Counted from the stretch's first letter, positions 48,466 to 63,929 are shown. The stretch is DNA of 64,000 nt from Sisyra terminalis (GCA_958496175.1 OY292278.1:2852001-2916000); one strand, 5' to 3'. Notes: generated by a model not told the origin, from the letters alone. Made by a program: numbers and translations.

Positions 48466-51400
48466 TCTGACGGAAAATGTCACATCAATTTACGGCTCTA
48501 AAACTTCCCGGTTTAAATTCCCGGCAAACTATCCCGATAAATTAATGTTTCTTTTTTTGAGAACTTGGAGAAAGATTCAAACATTAATATTCAATCAGAC
48601 TATAGCAAAAAAAAACCATCCCTTATATCCGGTGTTTGCTAATTTAAATTGGCCTTGTTTAAACTTTGAAATGGAATTGTGGACGTCCTGTTACCCACAG
48701 GAAGAAAATTTCTTCAAATTGTAATTCACTTAAACGTCCCTAATCTTAATTTCTTGAAAAAACTAGGCCTTATTTTGAAAAATCTGTCATTAAACAGTCC
48801 TTATTTCAGACGGAAAATGTCACATCTATTTAAGGCTCTAAAACTTCCCGGTTTAAATTCCCGGCAAACTATCCCGATACATTTATGTTTCTTTTTTTGA
48901 GAACGTGGAAAAAATTCAAACATTAATATTCAATCAGACTATAGCAAAAGAAAACATCCCTTATATCCTGTTTTTCCCAATTTAAATTGGCCTTGTTTTA
49001 ACTTTGAAATGGAATTGTGGACGTCCAGTTACCCACAGGAAGAAAATTTCTTCAAATTGTAATTCACTTAAACGTCCCTAATCTTAATTTCTTGAGAAAA
49101 CTAGGCCTTATTTTGAAAAATCTGTCATTAAACAGGCCTTATTTCAGACGGAAAATGTCACATCTATTTAAGGCTCTAAAACTTCCCGGTTTAAATTCCC
49201 GGCAAACTATCCCGATACATAAATGTTTCTTTTTTTGAGAACGTGGGGAATGATTCAAACATTAATATTCAATCAGACTATAGCAAAAGAAAACATCCCT
49301 TATATCCTGTTTTTCCCAATTTAAATTGGCCTTGTTTTAACTTTGAAATGGAATTGTGGACGTCCAGTTACCCACAGGAAGAAAATTTCTTCAAATTGTA
49401 ATTCACTTAAACGTCCCTAATCTTAATTTCTTGAGAAAACTAGGCCTTATTTTGAAAAATCTGTCATTAAACAGGCCTTATTTCAGACGGAAAATGTCTC
49501 ATCTATTTAAGGCTCTAAAACTTCCCGGTTTAAATTCCCGGCAAACTATCCCGATACATCAATGTTTCTTTTTTTGAGAACGAAGAAAAAGATTCAAACA
49601 TTAATATTCAATCAGACTATAGCAAAAGAAAACATCCCTTATATCCGGTTTTTCCCAATTTAAATTGGCCTTGTTTTAGCTTTAAAATGGAGTTGTGGAC
49701 GTCCTGTTACCCACAGGAAGAAAATTTCTTCAAATTGTAATTCACTTAAACGTCCCTAATCTAAATTTCTTGAGAAAACTAGGCCTTATTTTGAAAAATC
49801 TGTCATTAAACAGACCTTATTTCAGACGGAAAATGTCACATCTATTTAAGGCTCTAAAACTTCCGGGTTTAAATTCCCGGCAAACTATCCCGCTAAATAA
49901 TAATTCTTTATATAAGAACGTGGAGTAAGATTCAAACATTAATATTCAATCAGACAATAGCAAAAAAAACCATCCCTTATATCCGGTTTTTCCCAATTTA
50001 AATTGGCCTTGTTTAAACTTTTGAAATGGAATTGTGGACGTCCTGTTACCCACAGGAAGAAAATTTCTTCAAATTGTAATTCACTTAAACGTCCCTAATC
50101 TTAATTTCTTGAGAAATCTAGGCCTTATTTTGAAAAATCTGTCATTAAACAGACCTTATTTCAGACGGAAAATGTCACATCTATTTAAGGCTCTAAAACT
50201 TCCGGGTTTAAATTCCCGGCAAACTATCCCGCTAAATAATAATTCTTTATATAAGAACGTGGAGTAAGATTCAAACATTAATATTCAATCAGACAATAGC
50301 AAAAAAAACCATCCCTTATATCCGGTTTTTCCCAATTTAAATTGGCCTTGTTTAAACTTTTGAAATGGAATTGTGGACGTCCTGTTACCCACAGGAAGAA
50401 AATTTCTTCAAATTGTAATTCACTTAAACGTCCCTAATCTTAATTTCTTGAGAAATCTAGGCCTTATTTTGAAAAATCTGTCATTAAACAGGCCTTATTT
50501 CAGAAGGAAAATGTCACATTAATTTACGGCTCTAAAACTACCAGGTTTAAACTCCTGGCAAACTACCCCGATACATTAATGTTTCTTTTTTTTAGAACTT
50601 GGAGAAAGATTCAAACATTAATATTCAATCAGACTATAGCAAAAAAAACCATCCCTTAAATCCGGTTTTTCCCAATTTAAATTGGCCTTGTTTAAACTTT
50701 TGAAATGGAATTGTGGACGTCCTCTTACCCACAGAAAGAAAATTACTTCAAATTGTAATTCACTTAAACGTCCCTAATCTTAATTTCTTGAGAAAACGAG
50801 GCCTTATTTTGAAAAAACGGCCATTAAACTGGCCTTATTTCAGACGGAAAATGTCACATCAATTTACGGCTCTAAACCTTCCCGGTTTAAATTCCCAGCA
50901 AACTATCCCGATAAATTAATGTTTTTTTTTTTGAGAACGTGGAGAAAGATTCAAACATTAATATTCAATCAGACTATAGCAAAAAAAACCATCCCTTATA
51001 TCCGGTTTTTCCCAATTTAAATTGGCATTGTTTTAGCTTTGAAATGGAATTGTGGACGTCCTGTTACCCACAGGAAGAAAATTTCTTCAAATTGTAATTC
51101 ACTTAAACGTCCCTTAACTTAATTTCTTGAGAAAACTAAGCCTTATTTTGAAAAATCGGCCATTAAACTGGCCTTATTTCAGACGGAAAATGTCACATCA
51201 ATTTACGGCTCTAAAACCTCCAGGTTTAAATTCCTGGCAAACTATCCTGATACATTAATGTTTCTTTTTTTGAGAACTTGGAGAAAGATTCAAACATTAA
51301 TATTCAATCAGACTATAGCAAAAAAAAACATCCCTTATATCCGGTTTTTCCCAATTTCAATTGGCCTTGTTTAAACTTTGAAATGGAATTGTGGACGTCC

Positions 51401-54400
51401 TGTTACCCACAGGAAGAAAATTTCTTCAAATTGTAATTCACTTAAACGTCCCTAATCTTAATTTCTTGAGAAAACTAGGCCTTATTTTGAAAAATCTGTC
51501 ATTAAACTGGCCTTATTTCAGACGGAAAATGTCACATCAATTTACGGCTCTAAAACTTCCGGTTTAAATTCCCGGCAAACTATCCCGATAAATTAATGTT
51601 TCTTTTTTTGAGAACGTGGAGAAAGATTCAAACATAAATATTCAATCAGACTATAGCAAAAGAAAACATCCCTTATATCCGGTTTTTTCCAATTTAAATT
51701 GTCCTTGTTTAGCATTAAAATGGAGTTGTGGACGTCCTGTTACCCACAGGAAGAAAATTTCTTCCGATTGTAATTCACTTAAACGTCCCCAATCTTAATT
51801 TCTTGAGAAAACTAGGCCTTATTTTGAAAAATCGGCCATTAAACTGGCCTTATTTCAGACGGAAAATGTCATATCAATTTACGGCTCTTAAACTTCCCGG
51901 TTTAAATTCCCGGCAAACTATCCCGATAAATTAATGTTTCTTTTTTTGAGAACGTGGAGAAAGATTCAAACATAAATATTTAATCAGACTATAGCAAAAG
52001 AAAACATCCCTTATATCCGGTTTTTCCCAATTTAAATTGGCCTTGTATTAGCTTTGAAATGGAATTGTGGACGTCCTGTTACCCACAGGAAGAAAATTTC
52101 TTCAAATTGTAATTCACTTAAACGTCCCTAATCTTAATTTCTTGAGAAAACTAGGCCTTTTTTTGAAAAATCGGCCATTAAACTGGCCTTATTTCAGACG
52201 GAAAATGTCACATCAATTTACGGCTCTAAAACTTCCCGGTTTAAATTCCCGGCAAACTATCCCGACAAATTAATGTTTCTTTTTTTGAGAACGTGGAGAA
52301 AGATTCAAACATTAATATTCAATCAGACTATAGCAAAAAAAACCATCCCTTATATCCGGTTTTTCCCAATTTAAATTGGCCTTGTATTCGCTTTGAAATG
52401 GAATTGTGGACGTCCTGTTACCCACAGGAAGAAAATTTCTTCAAATTGTAATTCACTTAAACGTCCCTAATCTTAATTTCTTGAGAAAACTAGGCCTTAT
52501 TTTGAAAAATCGGCCATTAAACTGGCCTTATTTCAGACGGAAAATGTCACATCAATTTACGGCTCTAAAACCTCCAGGTTTAAATTCCTGGCAAACTATC
52601 CTGATACATTAATGTTTCTTTTTTTGAGAACTTGGAGAAAGATTCAAACATTAATATTCAATCAGACAATAGCAAAAGAAAACATCCCTTATATCCGTTT
52701 TTTCCAATTTAAATTGTCCTTGTTTTAGCTTTAAAATGGAGTTGTGGACGTCCTGTTACCCACAGGAAGAAAATTTCTTCAAATTGTAATTCACTTAAAC
52801 GTCCCTAATCTTAATTTCTTGAGAAAACTAGGCCTTATTTTGAAAAATCGGCCATTAAACTGGCCTTATTTCAGACGGAAAATGTCACATCAATTTACGG
52901 CTCTAAAACCTCCAGGTTTAAATTCCTGGCAAACTATCCTGATACATTAATGTTTCTTTTTTTGAGAACTTGGAGAAAGATTCAAACATTAATATTCAAT
53001 CAGACTATAGCAAAAGAAAACATCCCTTATATCCGGTTTTTCCCAATTTAAATTGGCCTTGTATTAGCTTTGAAATGGAATTGTGGAATTCCTGTTACCC
53101 ACAGGAAGAAAATTTCTTCAAATTGTAATTCACTTAAACGTCCCGAATCTTAATTTCTTGAGAAAACTAGGCCTTATTTTGAAAAATCGGCCATTAAACT
53201 GGCCTTATTTCAGACGGAAAATGTCACATCAATTTACGGCTCTAAAACTTCCCGGTTTAAATTCCCGGCAAACTATCCCGACAAATTAATGTTTCTTTTT
53301 TTGAGAACGTGGAGAAAGATTCAAACATTAATACTCAATCAGACTATAGCAATAGAAAACATCCCTTATATCCGGTTTTTCCCAATTTAAATTGGCCTTG
53401 TATTAGCTTTGAAATGGAATTGTGGACGTCCTGTTACCCACAGGAAGAAAATTTCTTCAAATTGTAATTCACTTAAACGTCCCAAATCTTAATTTCTTGA
53501 GAAAACTAGGCCTTATTTTGAAAAATCGGCCATTAAACTGGCCTTATTTCAGACGGAAAATGTCATATCAATTTACGGCTCTTAACCTTCCCGGTTTAAA
53601 TTCCCGGCAAACTATCCCGATAAATTAATGTTTCTTTTTTTGAGAACGTGGAGAAAGATTCAAACATTAATATTCAATCAGACTATAGCAAAAGAAAACA
53701 TCCCTTATATCCGGTTTTTCCCAATTTAAATTGACATTGTTTAAATTTTGAAATGGAATTGTGGACGTCCTGTTACCCACAGGAAGAAAATTTCTTCAAA
53801 TTGTAATTCACTTAAACGTCCCTAATCTTAATTTCTTGAGAAAACTAGGCCTTATTTTGAAAAATCGGCCATTAAACTGGCCTTATTTCAGACGGAAAAT
53901 GTCACATCAATTTACGGCTCTAAAACTTCCCGGTTTAAATTCCCGGCAAACTATCCCGACAAATTAATGTTTCTTTTTTTGAGAACGTGGAGAAAGATTC
54001 AAACATTAATATTCAATCAGACTATAGCAAAAAAAAACCATCCCTTATATCCGGTTTTTCCCAATTTAAATTGGCCTTGTTTTAATTTTGAAATGGAATT
54101 GTGGACGTCCTGTTACCCACAGGAAGAAAATTTCTTCAAATTGTAATTCACTTAAACGTCCCTAATCTTATTTTCTTGAGAAAACTAGGCCTTATTTTGA
54201 AAAATCGGCCATTAAACTGGCCTTATTTCAGACGGAAAATGTCATATCAATTTACGGCTCTTAAACTTCCCGGTTTAAATTCCCGGCAAACTATCCCGAT
54301 AAATTAATGTTTTTTTTTGAGAACGTGGAGAAAGATTCAAACATTAATATTCAATCAGACTATAGCAAAAGAAAACATCCCTTATATCCGGTTTTCCTAA

Positions 54401-55156
54401 TTTAAATTGGCCTTGTTTTAGATTTGAAATGGAATTTTGGTCGTCCTGTTACCCACAGGAAGAAAATTTCTTCAAATTGTAATTCACTTAAACGTCCCTT
54501 ATCTTAATTTCTTGAGAAAACTAAGCCTTATTTTGAAAAATCGGCCATTAAACTGGCCTTATTTCAGACGGAAAATGTCATATCAATTTACGGCTCTTAA
54601 ACTTCCCGGTTTAAATTCCCGGCAAACTATCCCGACAAATTAATGTTTCTTTTTTTGAGAACGTGGAGAAAGATTCAAACATTAATATTCAATCAGACTA
54701 TAGCAAAAAAAAACCATCCCTTATATCCGGTTTTTCCCAATTTAAATTGGCCTTGTTTTAATTTTGAAATGGAATTGTGGACGTCCTGTTACCCACAGGA
54801 AGAAAATTTCTTCAAATTGTAATTCACTTAAACGTCCCTAATCTTATTTTCTTGAGAAAACTAGGCCTTATTTTGAAAAATCGGCCATTAAACTGGCCTT
54901 ATTTCAGACGGAAAATGTCATATCAATTTACGGCTCTTAAACTTCCCGGTTTAAATTCCCGGCAAACTATCCCGATAAATTAATGTTTCTTTTTTTGAGA
55001 ACGTGGAGAAAGATTCAAGCATGAATATTCAATTAGACTATAGCAAAAGAAAACATCCCTTATATCCGGTTTTTCCCTATTTAAATTGGCCTTGTTTTAG
55101 CTTTGAAATGGAATTGTGGACGTCCTGTTACCCACAGGAAGAAAATTTCTTCAAAT
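48466..55156 (+). repeat. 339-bp satellite array, block 7
   Basis: About 20 monomers. Near 49017-50267 neighbouring monomers are close copies of each other, with GGACGTCCAG variants at 49017 and 49356 and TAAATAATAATTCTTTATAT at 49895 and 50234. From 51728 to 54983 most are of the CGGCC/GGCC form. The monomers at 54101 and 54777 share the rare TCTTATTTTCTTGAG and lie 676 bp apart. Monomer lengths of 336-339 bp reflect changes in the T-tract and small deletions. Confidence 0.95.
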
Positions 55157-55599
55157 TGTTATTTATTAGATAGCCTTAAATCTACAAACATTGATATAAC
55201 AAGGCCTAAATTCATTTTCTAAATTATTTCTTTTTTCAAACAATTCTAATTTGTTGGCAATTCGAATTGTTTAGAATTTTGAATTAAGACAACGCCACAA
55301 TGTGTTTCGAATTTAGTTGGAAGCTATGAGTACATCCACCTGACTCACAGGTGGCACTAAAAACTTAAGGTGGTTAAGTGACATTACATGTCAAGAGTTC
55401 ACACGTTCTAGCATAGATGGAAAGACAGCAGATGTCAATTTGACAACTAACTTTTGATAGTATTTCAAATTTTAATTGTATATAATATTAAAATTTAATT
55501 GTATTTCTTCACATTGTAAATCACTAAAAAGCCTTAAATCTAAAAACGTTGAGAAAACAAGGCCTTATATGGAAAAAACACCCTTTTAAACGGCCAAAT
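55157..55599. repeat. Island B, copy 4
   Basis: Shares CTCACAGGTGG with copy 3 but AACTTAAGGTGG with copies 1 and 2, so it looks intermediate. The right flank has ATATGGAAAAAACACCC and GGCCAAATTT variants. It lies 7,135 bp after copy 3, about 21 monomers. Confidence 0.85.
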
Positions 55600-57379
55600 T
55601 TCTGACGGAAAATGTCACATCAATTTACGGCTCTAAAACTTCCCGGTTTAAATTCCCGGCAAACTATCCCGATACATTAATGTTACTTTTCTTGAGAACT
55701 TGGAGAAAGATTCAAACATTAATATTCAATCAGACTATAGCAAAAGAAAACATCCCTTATATCCTGTTTTTCCCAATTTAAATTGGCCTTGTTTTAACTT
55801 TGAAATGGAATTGTGGACGTCCAGTTACCCACAGGAAGAAAATTTCTTCAAATTGTAATTCACTTAAACGTCCCTAATCTTAATTTCTTGAGAAAACTAG
55901 GCCTTATTTTGAAAAATCTGTCATTAAACAGGCCTTATTTCAGACGGAAAATGTCTCATCTATTTAAGGCTCTAAAACTTCCCGGTTTAAATTCCCGGCA
56001 AACTATCCCGATACATCAATGTTTCTTTTTTTGAGAACGAAGAAAAAGACTCAAACATTAATATTCAATCAGACTATAGCAAAAGAAAACATCCCTTATA
56101 TCCGGTTTTTCCCAATTTAAATTGGCCTTGTTTTAGCTTTGAAATGGAATTGTGGACGTCCTGTTACCCACAGGAAGAAAATTTCTACCGACTGAAATTC
56201 AATAAAACGTCCCTTATCTTAATTTCTTGAGAAAAATAAGTCTTAATTTAAAAAATCGGCCATTAAACTGGCCTTATTTCCGACGGAAAATGTCACATAA
56301 TTTACGGCTCTAAAACCTCTAGGTTTAAATTCCTTGCAAACTATCCTGCTACATTAATGTTTCTTTTTTTGAGAACGTGGAGAAAGATTCAAACATTAAT
56401 ATTCAATCAGACTATAGCAAAAGAAAACATCCCTTATATCCGGTTTTTTCCAATTTAAATTGGCCTTGTTTTAACTTTGAAATGGAATTGTGGACGTCCT
56501 GTTACCCACAGGAAGAAAATTTCTTCCGATTGTAATTCAATAAAACGTCAACAATCTTAATTTATTGGATAAACTAGGCCTTATTTTGAAAAAACTGTCA
56601 TTAAACAGGCCTTATTTCAGACGGAAAATGTCACATTAATTTAAGGCTCTAAAACTTCCCGGTTTAAATTCCCGGCAAACTATCCCGATACATTAATGTT
56701 TCTTTTTTTGAGAACGTGGAGAAAGATTCAAACATTAATATTCAATCAGACTATAGCAAAAAAAACAATCCCTAATATCCTGTTTATCCCAATTTTAATT
56801 GTCCTTGTTTTAGCTTTGAAATGGAATTGTGGACGTCCTGTTACCCACAGGAAGAAAATTTCTTCAAATTGTAATTCACTTAAACGTCCCTTATCTTAAT
56901 TTCTTGAGAAAACTAGGTCTTATTTTGAAAAATCGGCCATTAAACTGGCCTTTTTTCAGACGGAAAATGTCACATCAATTTACGGCTCTAAAACCTCTAG
57001 GTTTAAATTCCTGGCAAACTATCCTGATACATTAATGTTTCTTTATTTGAGAACTTGGAGAAAGATTCAAACATTAATATTCAATCAGACTATAGCTAAA
57101 AAAAACCATCCCTTATATCCGGTTTTTCCCAATTTAAATTGGCATTGTTTTAGCTTTGAAATGGAATTGTGGACGTCCTCTTACCCACAGGAAGAAAATT
57201 TCTTCAAATTGTAATTCACTTAAACGTCCCTAATCTTAATTTCTTGAGAAAACTAGGCCTTATTTTGAAAAATCTGTCATTAAACAGGCCTTATTTCAGA
57301 AGGAAAATGTCACATTAATTTACGGCTCTAAAACTTCCCGGTTTAAATTTCCGGCAAACTATCCCGATACATTAATGTT

Positions 57380-60080
57380 TCTTTTTTTGAGAACTTGGAG
57401 AAAGATTCAAACATTAATATTCAATCAGACTATAGCAAAAAAAACCATCCCTTAAATCCGGTTTTTCCCAATTTAAATTGGCCTTGTTTAAACTTTTGAA
57501 ATGGAATTGTGGACGTCCTGTTACCCACAGGAAGAAAATTTCTTCAAATTGTAATTCACTTAAACGTCCCTAATCTTAATTTCTTGAGAAAACTAGGCCT
57601 TATTTTGAAAAATCTGTCATTAAACAGGCCTTATTTAAGACGGAAAATGTCATATCCATTTACGGCTCTAAAACTTCCCGGTTTAAACTCCCGGCAAACT
57701 ATCCCGATACATTAATGTTTCTTTTTTTGAGAGCTTGGAGAAAGATTCAAGCATTAATATTCAATTAAACTATAGCAAAAGAAACCATCCCTTATATCCG
57801 GTTTTTTCCAATTTAAATTGTCCTTGTTTTAGCTTTAAAATGGAGTTGTGGACGTCCTCTTACCCACAGGATGAAAATTTCTTCAAATTGTAATTCACTT
57901 AAACGTCCCTTATCTTAATTTCTTGAGAAAACTAGGCCTTATTTTGAAAAATCTGTCATTAAACAGGCCTTATTTCAGACGGAAAATGTCACATCTATTT
58001 AAGGCTCTAAAACTACCGGGTTTAAATTCCCGGCAAACTATCCCGCTAAATAATAATTCTTTTTATAAGAACGTGGAGTAAGATTCAAACATTAATATTC
58101 AATCAGACTATAGCAAAAAAAACCATCCCTTATATCCGGTTTTTCCCAATTTAAATTGGCCTTGTTTAAACTTTTGAAATGGAATTGTGGACGTCCTGTT
58201 ACCCACAGGAAGAAAATTTCTTCAAATTGTAATTCACTTAAACGTCCCTAATCTTAATTTCTTCGGAAAACTAGGCCTTATTTTGAAAAATCGGCCATTA
58301 AACTGGCCTTATTTCAGACGGAAAATGGCACATCAATTTACGGCTCAAAAACGTCCCGCTTTAAATTCCCGGCAAACTATTTCGAAAATAAATGTTTCTT
58401 TTTTTGAGAACGTGGAGAAAGATTCAAACATTAATATTCAATCAGACTATAGCAAAAAAAACCATCCCTTATATCCGGTTTTTCCCAATTAAAATTGGCC
58501 TTGTTTAAACTTTTGAAATGGAATTGTGGACGTCCTGTTACCCACAGGAAGAAAATTTCTTCAAATTGTAATTCACTTAAACGTCCCTAATCTTAATTTC
58601 TTGGGAAAACTAGGCCTTATTTTGAAAAATCTGTCATTAAACAGGCCTTATTTCAGAAGGAAAATGTCACATTAATTTACGGCTCTAAAACTACCAGGTT
58701 TAAACTCCTGGCAAACTATCCCGATACATTAATGTTTCTTTTTTTGAGAACTTGGAGAAAGATTCAAACATTAATATTCAATCAGACTATAGCAAAAAAA
58801 ACCATCCCTTAAATCCGGTTTTTCCCAATTTAAATTGGCCTTGTTTAAACTTTTGAAATGGAATTGTGGACGTCCTGTTACCCACAGGAAGAAAATTTCT
58901 TCAAATTGTAATTCACTTAAACGTCCCTAATCTTAATTTCTTGAGAAAACTAGGCCTTATTTTGAAAAATCTGTCATTAAACAGGCCTTATTTAAGACGG
59001 CAAATGTCATATCCATTTACGGCTCTAAAACTTCCCGGTTTAAACTCCCGGCAAACTATCCCGATACATTAATGTTTCTTTTTTTGAGAGCTTGGAGAAA
59101 GATTCAAGCATTAATATTCAATTAAACTATAGCAAAAGAAACCATCCCTTATATCCGGTTTTTTCCAATTTAAATTGTCCATGTTTTAGCTTTAAAATGG
59201 AGTTGTGGACGTCCTGTTACCCACAGGATGAAAATTTCTTCAAATTGTAATTCACTTAAACGTCCCTTATCTTAATTTCTTGAGAAAACTAGGCCTTATT
59301 TTGAAAAATCTGTCATTAAACAGGCCTTATTTCAGACGGAAAATGTCACATCTATTTAAGGCTCTAAAACTTCCGGGTTTAAATTCCCGGCAAACTATCC
59401 CGCTAAATAATAATTCTTTTTATAAGAACGTGGAGTAAGATTCAAACATAAATATTCAATCAGACTATAGCAAAAAAAACCATCCCTTATATCCGGTTTT
59501 TCCCAATTTAAATTGGCCTTGTTTAAACTTTTGAAATGGAATTGTGGACGTCCTGTTACCCACAGGAAGAAAATTTCTTCAAATTGTAATTCACTTAAAC
59601 GTCCCTAATCTAAATTTCTTCGGAAAACTAGGCCTTATTTTGAAAAATCGGCCATTAAACTGGCCTTATTTCAGACGGAAAATGGCACATCAATTTACGG
59701 CTCAAAAACGTCCCGCTTTAAATTCCCGGCAAACTATTTCGAAAATAAATGTTTCTTTTTTTGAGAACGTGGAGAAAGATTCAAACATTAATATTCAATC
59801 AGACTATAGCAAAAAAAACCATCCCTTATATCCGGTTTTTCCCAATTTAAATTGGCCTTGTTTAAATTTTGAAATGGAATTGTGGACGTCCTGTTACCCA
59901 CAGGAAGAAAATTTCTTCAAATTGTAATTCACTTAAACGTCCCTAATCTTAATTTCTTGAGAAAACTAGGCCTTATTTTGAAAAATCGGCCATTAAACTG
60001 GCCTTATTTCAGACGGAAAATGTCACATCAATTTACGGCTCTAAAACTTCCGGTTTAAATTCCCGGCAAACTATCTCGAT
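57380..60080 (+). repeat. Four-monomer (1,357-bp) higher-order repeat
   Basis: Marker variants recur 1,357 bp apart: TTTAAGACGG with CATATCCATTTACGG (57509/58866), CACAGGATGAAAA (57866/59223), and a monomer with TTCTTCGGAAAAC and AACGTCCCGCTTTAAATTCC (58187/59544). In that last monomer the usual stop codon is lost, so the spurious open frame runs on to 101 and 127 codons. Confidence 0.85.
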
Positions 60081-63000
60081 ACATTAATGTTTCTTTTTTT
60101 GAGAGCTTGGAAAAAGATTCAAGCATTAATATTCAATTAAACTATAGCAAAAGAAACCATCCCTTATATCCGGTTTTTTCCAATTTAAATTGTCCTTGTT
60201 TTAGCTTTAAAATGGAGTTGTGGACGTCCTGTTACCCACAGGAAGAAAATTTCTTCAAATTGTAATTCACTTAAACGTCCCTAATCTTAATTTCTTGAAA
60301 AAACTAGGCCTTATTTTGAAAAATCGGCCATTAAACTGGCCTTATTTCAGACGGAAAATGTCACACCATTTTACGGCTCTAAACCTTCCCGGTTTAAATT
60401 CCCGGCAAACTATCCCGATAAATTAATGTTTTTTTTTTTGAGAACGTGGAGAAAGATTCAAACATTAATATTCAATCAGACTATAGCAAAAAAAACCATC
60501 CCTTATATCCGGTTTTTCCCAATTTAAATTGGCATTGTTTTAGCTTTGAAATGGAATTGTGGACGTCCTGTTTCCCACAGGAAGAAAATTTCTTCAAATT
60601 GTAATTCACTTAAACGTCCCTTATCTTAATTTCTTGAGAAAACTAGGTCTTATTTTGAAAAATCTGTCAATAAACAAGCCTTATTTCAGACGGAAAATGT
60701 CTCATCTATTTAAGGCTCTAAAACTTCCCGGTTTAAATTTCCGGCAAACTATCCCGATACATTAATGTTTCTTTTTTTGAGAACGTGGAAAAAGATTCAA
60801 ACATTAATATTCAATCAGACTATAGCAAAAAAAACCATCCCTTATATCCGGTTTTTCCCAATTTAAATTGGCCTTGTTTAAACTTTTGAAATGGAATTGT
60901 GGACGTCCTGTTACCCACAGGAAGAAAATTTCTTCAAATTGTAATTCACTTAAACGTCCCTAATCTTAATTTCTTGAGAAAACTTGGCCTTATTTTGAAA
61001 AATCTGTCATTAAACAGGCCTTATTTCAGACGGAAAATGTCTCATCTATTTAAGGCTCTAAAACTTCCCGGTTTAAATTCCAGGCAAACTATCCCGATAC
61101 ATCAATGTTTCTTTTTTTGAGAACGAAGAAAAAGATTCAAACATTAATATTCAATCAGACTATAGCAAAAGAAAACATCCCTTACATCCGGTTTTTCCCA
61201 ATTTAAATTGGCCTTGTTTTAGCTTTGAAATGGAATTGTGGACGTCCTGTTACCCACAGGAAGAAAATTTCTACCGACTGAAATTCAATAAAACGTCCCT
61301 TATCTTAATTTCTTGAGAAAAATAAGTCTTAATTTGAAAAATCGGCCATTAAACTGGCCTTATTTCCGACGGAAAATGTCACATAATTTACGGCTCTAAA
61401 ACCTCTAGGTTTAAATTCCTTGCAAACTATCCTGAGACATTAATGTTTCTTTTTTTGAGAACGTGGAGAAAGATTCAAACATTAATATTCAATCAGACTA
61501 TAGCAAAAGAAAACATCCCTTATATCCGGTTTTTTCCAATTTAAGTTGGCCTTGTTTTAACTTTGAAATGGAATTGTGGACGTCCTGTTACCCACAGGAA
61601 GAAAATTTCTTCCGATTGTAATTCAATAAAACGTCAACAATCTTAATTTATTGGAAAAACTAGGCCTTATTTTGAAAAATCTGTCATTAAACAGGCCTTA
61701 TTTCAGACGGAAAATGTCACATCTATTTAAGGCTCTAAAACTTCCCGGTTTAAATTCCCGGCAAACTATCCCGATACATTAATGTTTCTTTTTTTGAGAA
61801 CGTGGAGAAAGATTTAAACATTAATATTCAATCAGACTATAGCAAAAAAAACAATCCCTAATATCCTGTTTTTCCCAATTTTAATTGTCCTTGTTTTAGC
61901 TTTGAAATGGAATTGTGGACGTCCTGTTACCCACAGGAAGAAAATTTCTATCGATTGTAATTCAATAAAACGTCCCTTATCCTAATTTCTTGAGATAACT
62001 AAGCCTTATTTTGAAAAATCGGCCATTAAACTGGCCTTTTTTCAGACGGAAAATGTCACATCAATTTACGGCTCTAAAACCTCTAGGTTTAAATTCCTGG
62101 CAAACTATCCTGATACATTAATGTTTCTTTATTTGAGAACTTGGAGAAAGATTCAAACATTAATATTCAATCAGACTATAGCTAAAAAAAACCATCCCTT
62201 ATATCCGGTTTTTCCCAATTTAAATTGGCATTGTTTTAGCTTTGAAATGGAATTGTGGACGTCCTCTTACCCACAGGAAGAAAATTTCTTCAAATTGTAA
62301 TTCACTTAAACGTCCCTAATCTTAATTTCTTGAGAAAACTAGGCCTTATTTTGAAAAATCTGTCATTAAACAGGCCTTATTTCAGACGGAAAATGTCACA
62401 TTAATCTACGGCTCTAAAACTACCAGGTTTAAACTCCTGGCAAACTATCCCGATAAATTAATGTTTCTTTTTTTGAGAACTTGGAGAAAGATTCAAACAT
62501 TAATATTCAATCAGACTATAGCAAAAAAAAACCATCCCTTATATCCGGTTTTTCCCAATTTAAATTGGCATTGTTTTAGCTTTGAAATGGAATTGTGGAC
62601 GTCCTCTTACCCACAGGAAGAAAATTTCTTCAAATTGTAATTCACTTAAACGTCCCTTATCTTAATTTCTTGAGAAAACTAGGTCTTATTTTGAAAAATC
62701 TGTCATTAAACAGGCCTTATTTCAGACGGAAAATGTCTCATCTATTTAAGGCTCTAAAACTTCCCGGTTTAAATTTCCGGCAAACTATCCCGATACATTA
62801 ATGTTTCTTTTTTTGAGAACGTGGAAAAAGATTCAAACATTAATATTCAATCAGACTATAGCAAAAAAAACCATCCCTTATATCCGGTTTTTCCCAATTT
62901 AAATTGGCCTTGTTTAAACTTTTGAAATGGAATTGTGGACGTCCTGTTACCCACAGGAAGAAAATTTCTTCAAATTGTAATTCACTTAAACGTCCCTAAT

Positions 63001-63612
63001 CTTAATTTCTTGAGAAAACTAGGCCTTATTTTGAAAAATCTGTCATTAAACAGGCCTTATTTCAGACGGAAAATGTCACATCTATTTAAGGCTCTAAAAC
63101 TTCCCGGTTTAAATTCCCGGCAAACTATCCCGATACATAAATGTTTCTTTTTTTGAGAACGTGGGGAATGATTCAAACATTAATATTCAATCAGACTATA
63201 GCAAAAGAAAACATCCCTTATATCCTGTTTTTCCCAATTTAAATTGGCCTTGTTTTAACTTTGAAATGGAATTGTGGACGTCCAGTTACCCACAGGAAGA
63301 AAATTTCTTCAAATTGTAATTCACTTAAACGTCCCTAATCTTAATTTCTTGAGAAAACTAGGCCTTATTTTGAAAAATCTGTCATTAAACAGGCCTTATT
63401 TCAGAAGGAAAATGTCACATTAATTTACGGCTCTAAAACTACCAGGTATAAACTCCTGGCAAACTATCCCGATACATTAATGTTTCTTTTTTTGAGAACT
63501 TGGAGAAAGATTCAAACATTAATATTCAATCAGACTATAGCAAAAGAAAACATCCCTTATATCCGGTTTTTCCCAATTTAAATTGGCCTTGTTTTAGCTT
63601 TGAAATGGAATT

Positions 63613-63929
63613 GTGGACGTCCTGTTACCCACAGGAAGAAAATTTCTTCCGATTGTAATTCAATAAAACGTCAACAATCTTAATTTATTGGAAAAACTAG
63701 GCCTTATTTTGAAAAATCAGAAGGAAAATGTCACATTAATTTACGGCTCTAAAACTACCAGGTTTAAACTCCTGGCAAACTATCCCGATACATTAATGTT
63801 TCTTTTTTTGAGAACTTGGAGAAAGATTCAAACATTAATATTCAATCAGACTATAGCAAAAAAAACCATCCCTTAAATCCGGTTTTTCCCAATTTAAATT
63901 GGACTTGTTTAAACTTTTGAAATGGAATT
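63613..63929 (+). repeat. Satellite monomer with 23-bp internal deletion (copy 5)
   Basis: Same deletion junction as the four earlier copies, 44 kb from the nearest. Its neighbours on the left match those of copy 2, so a segment and not a single monomer was copied. Confidence 0.92.
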
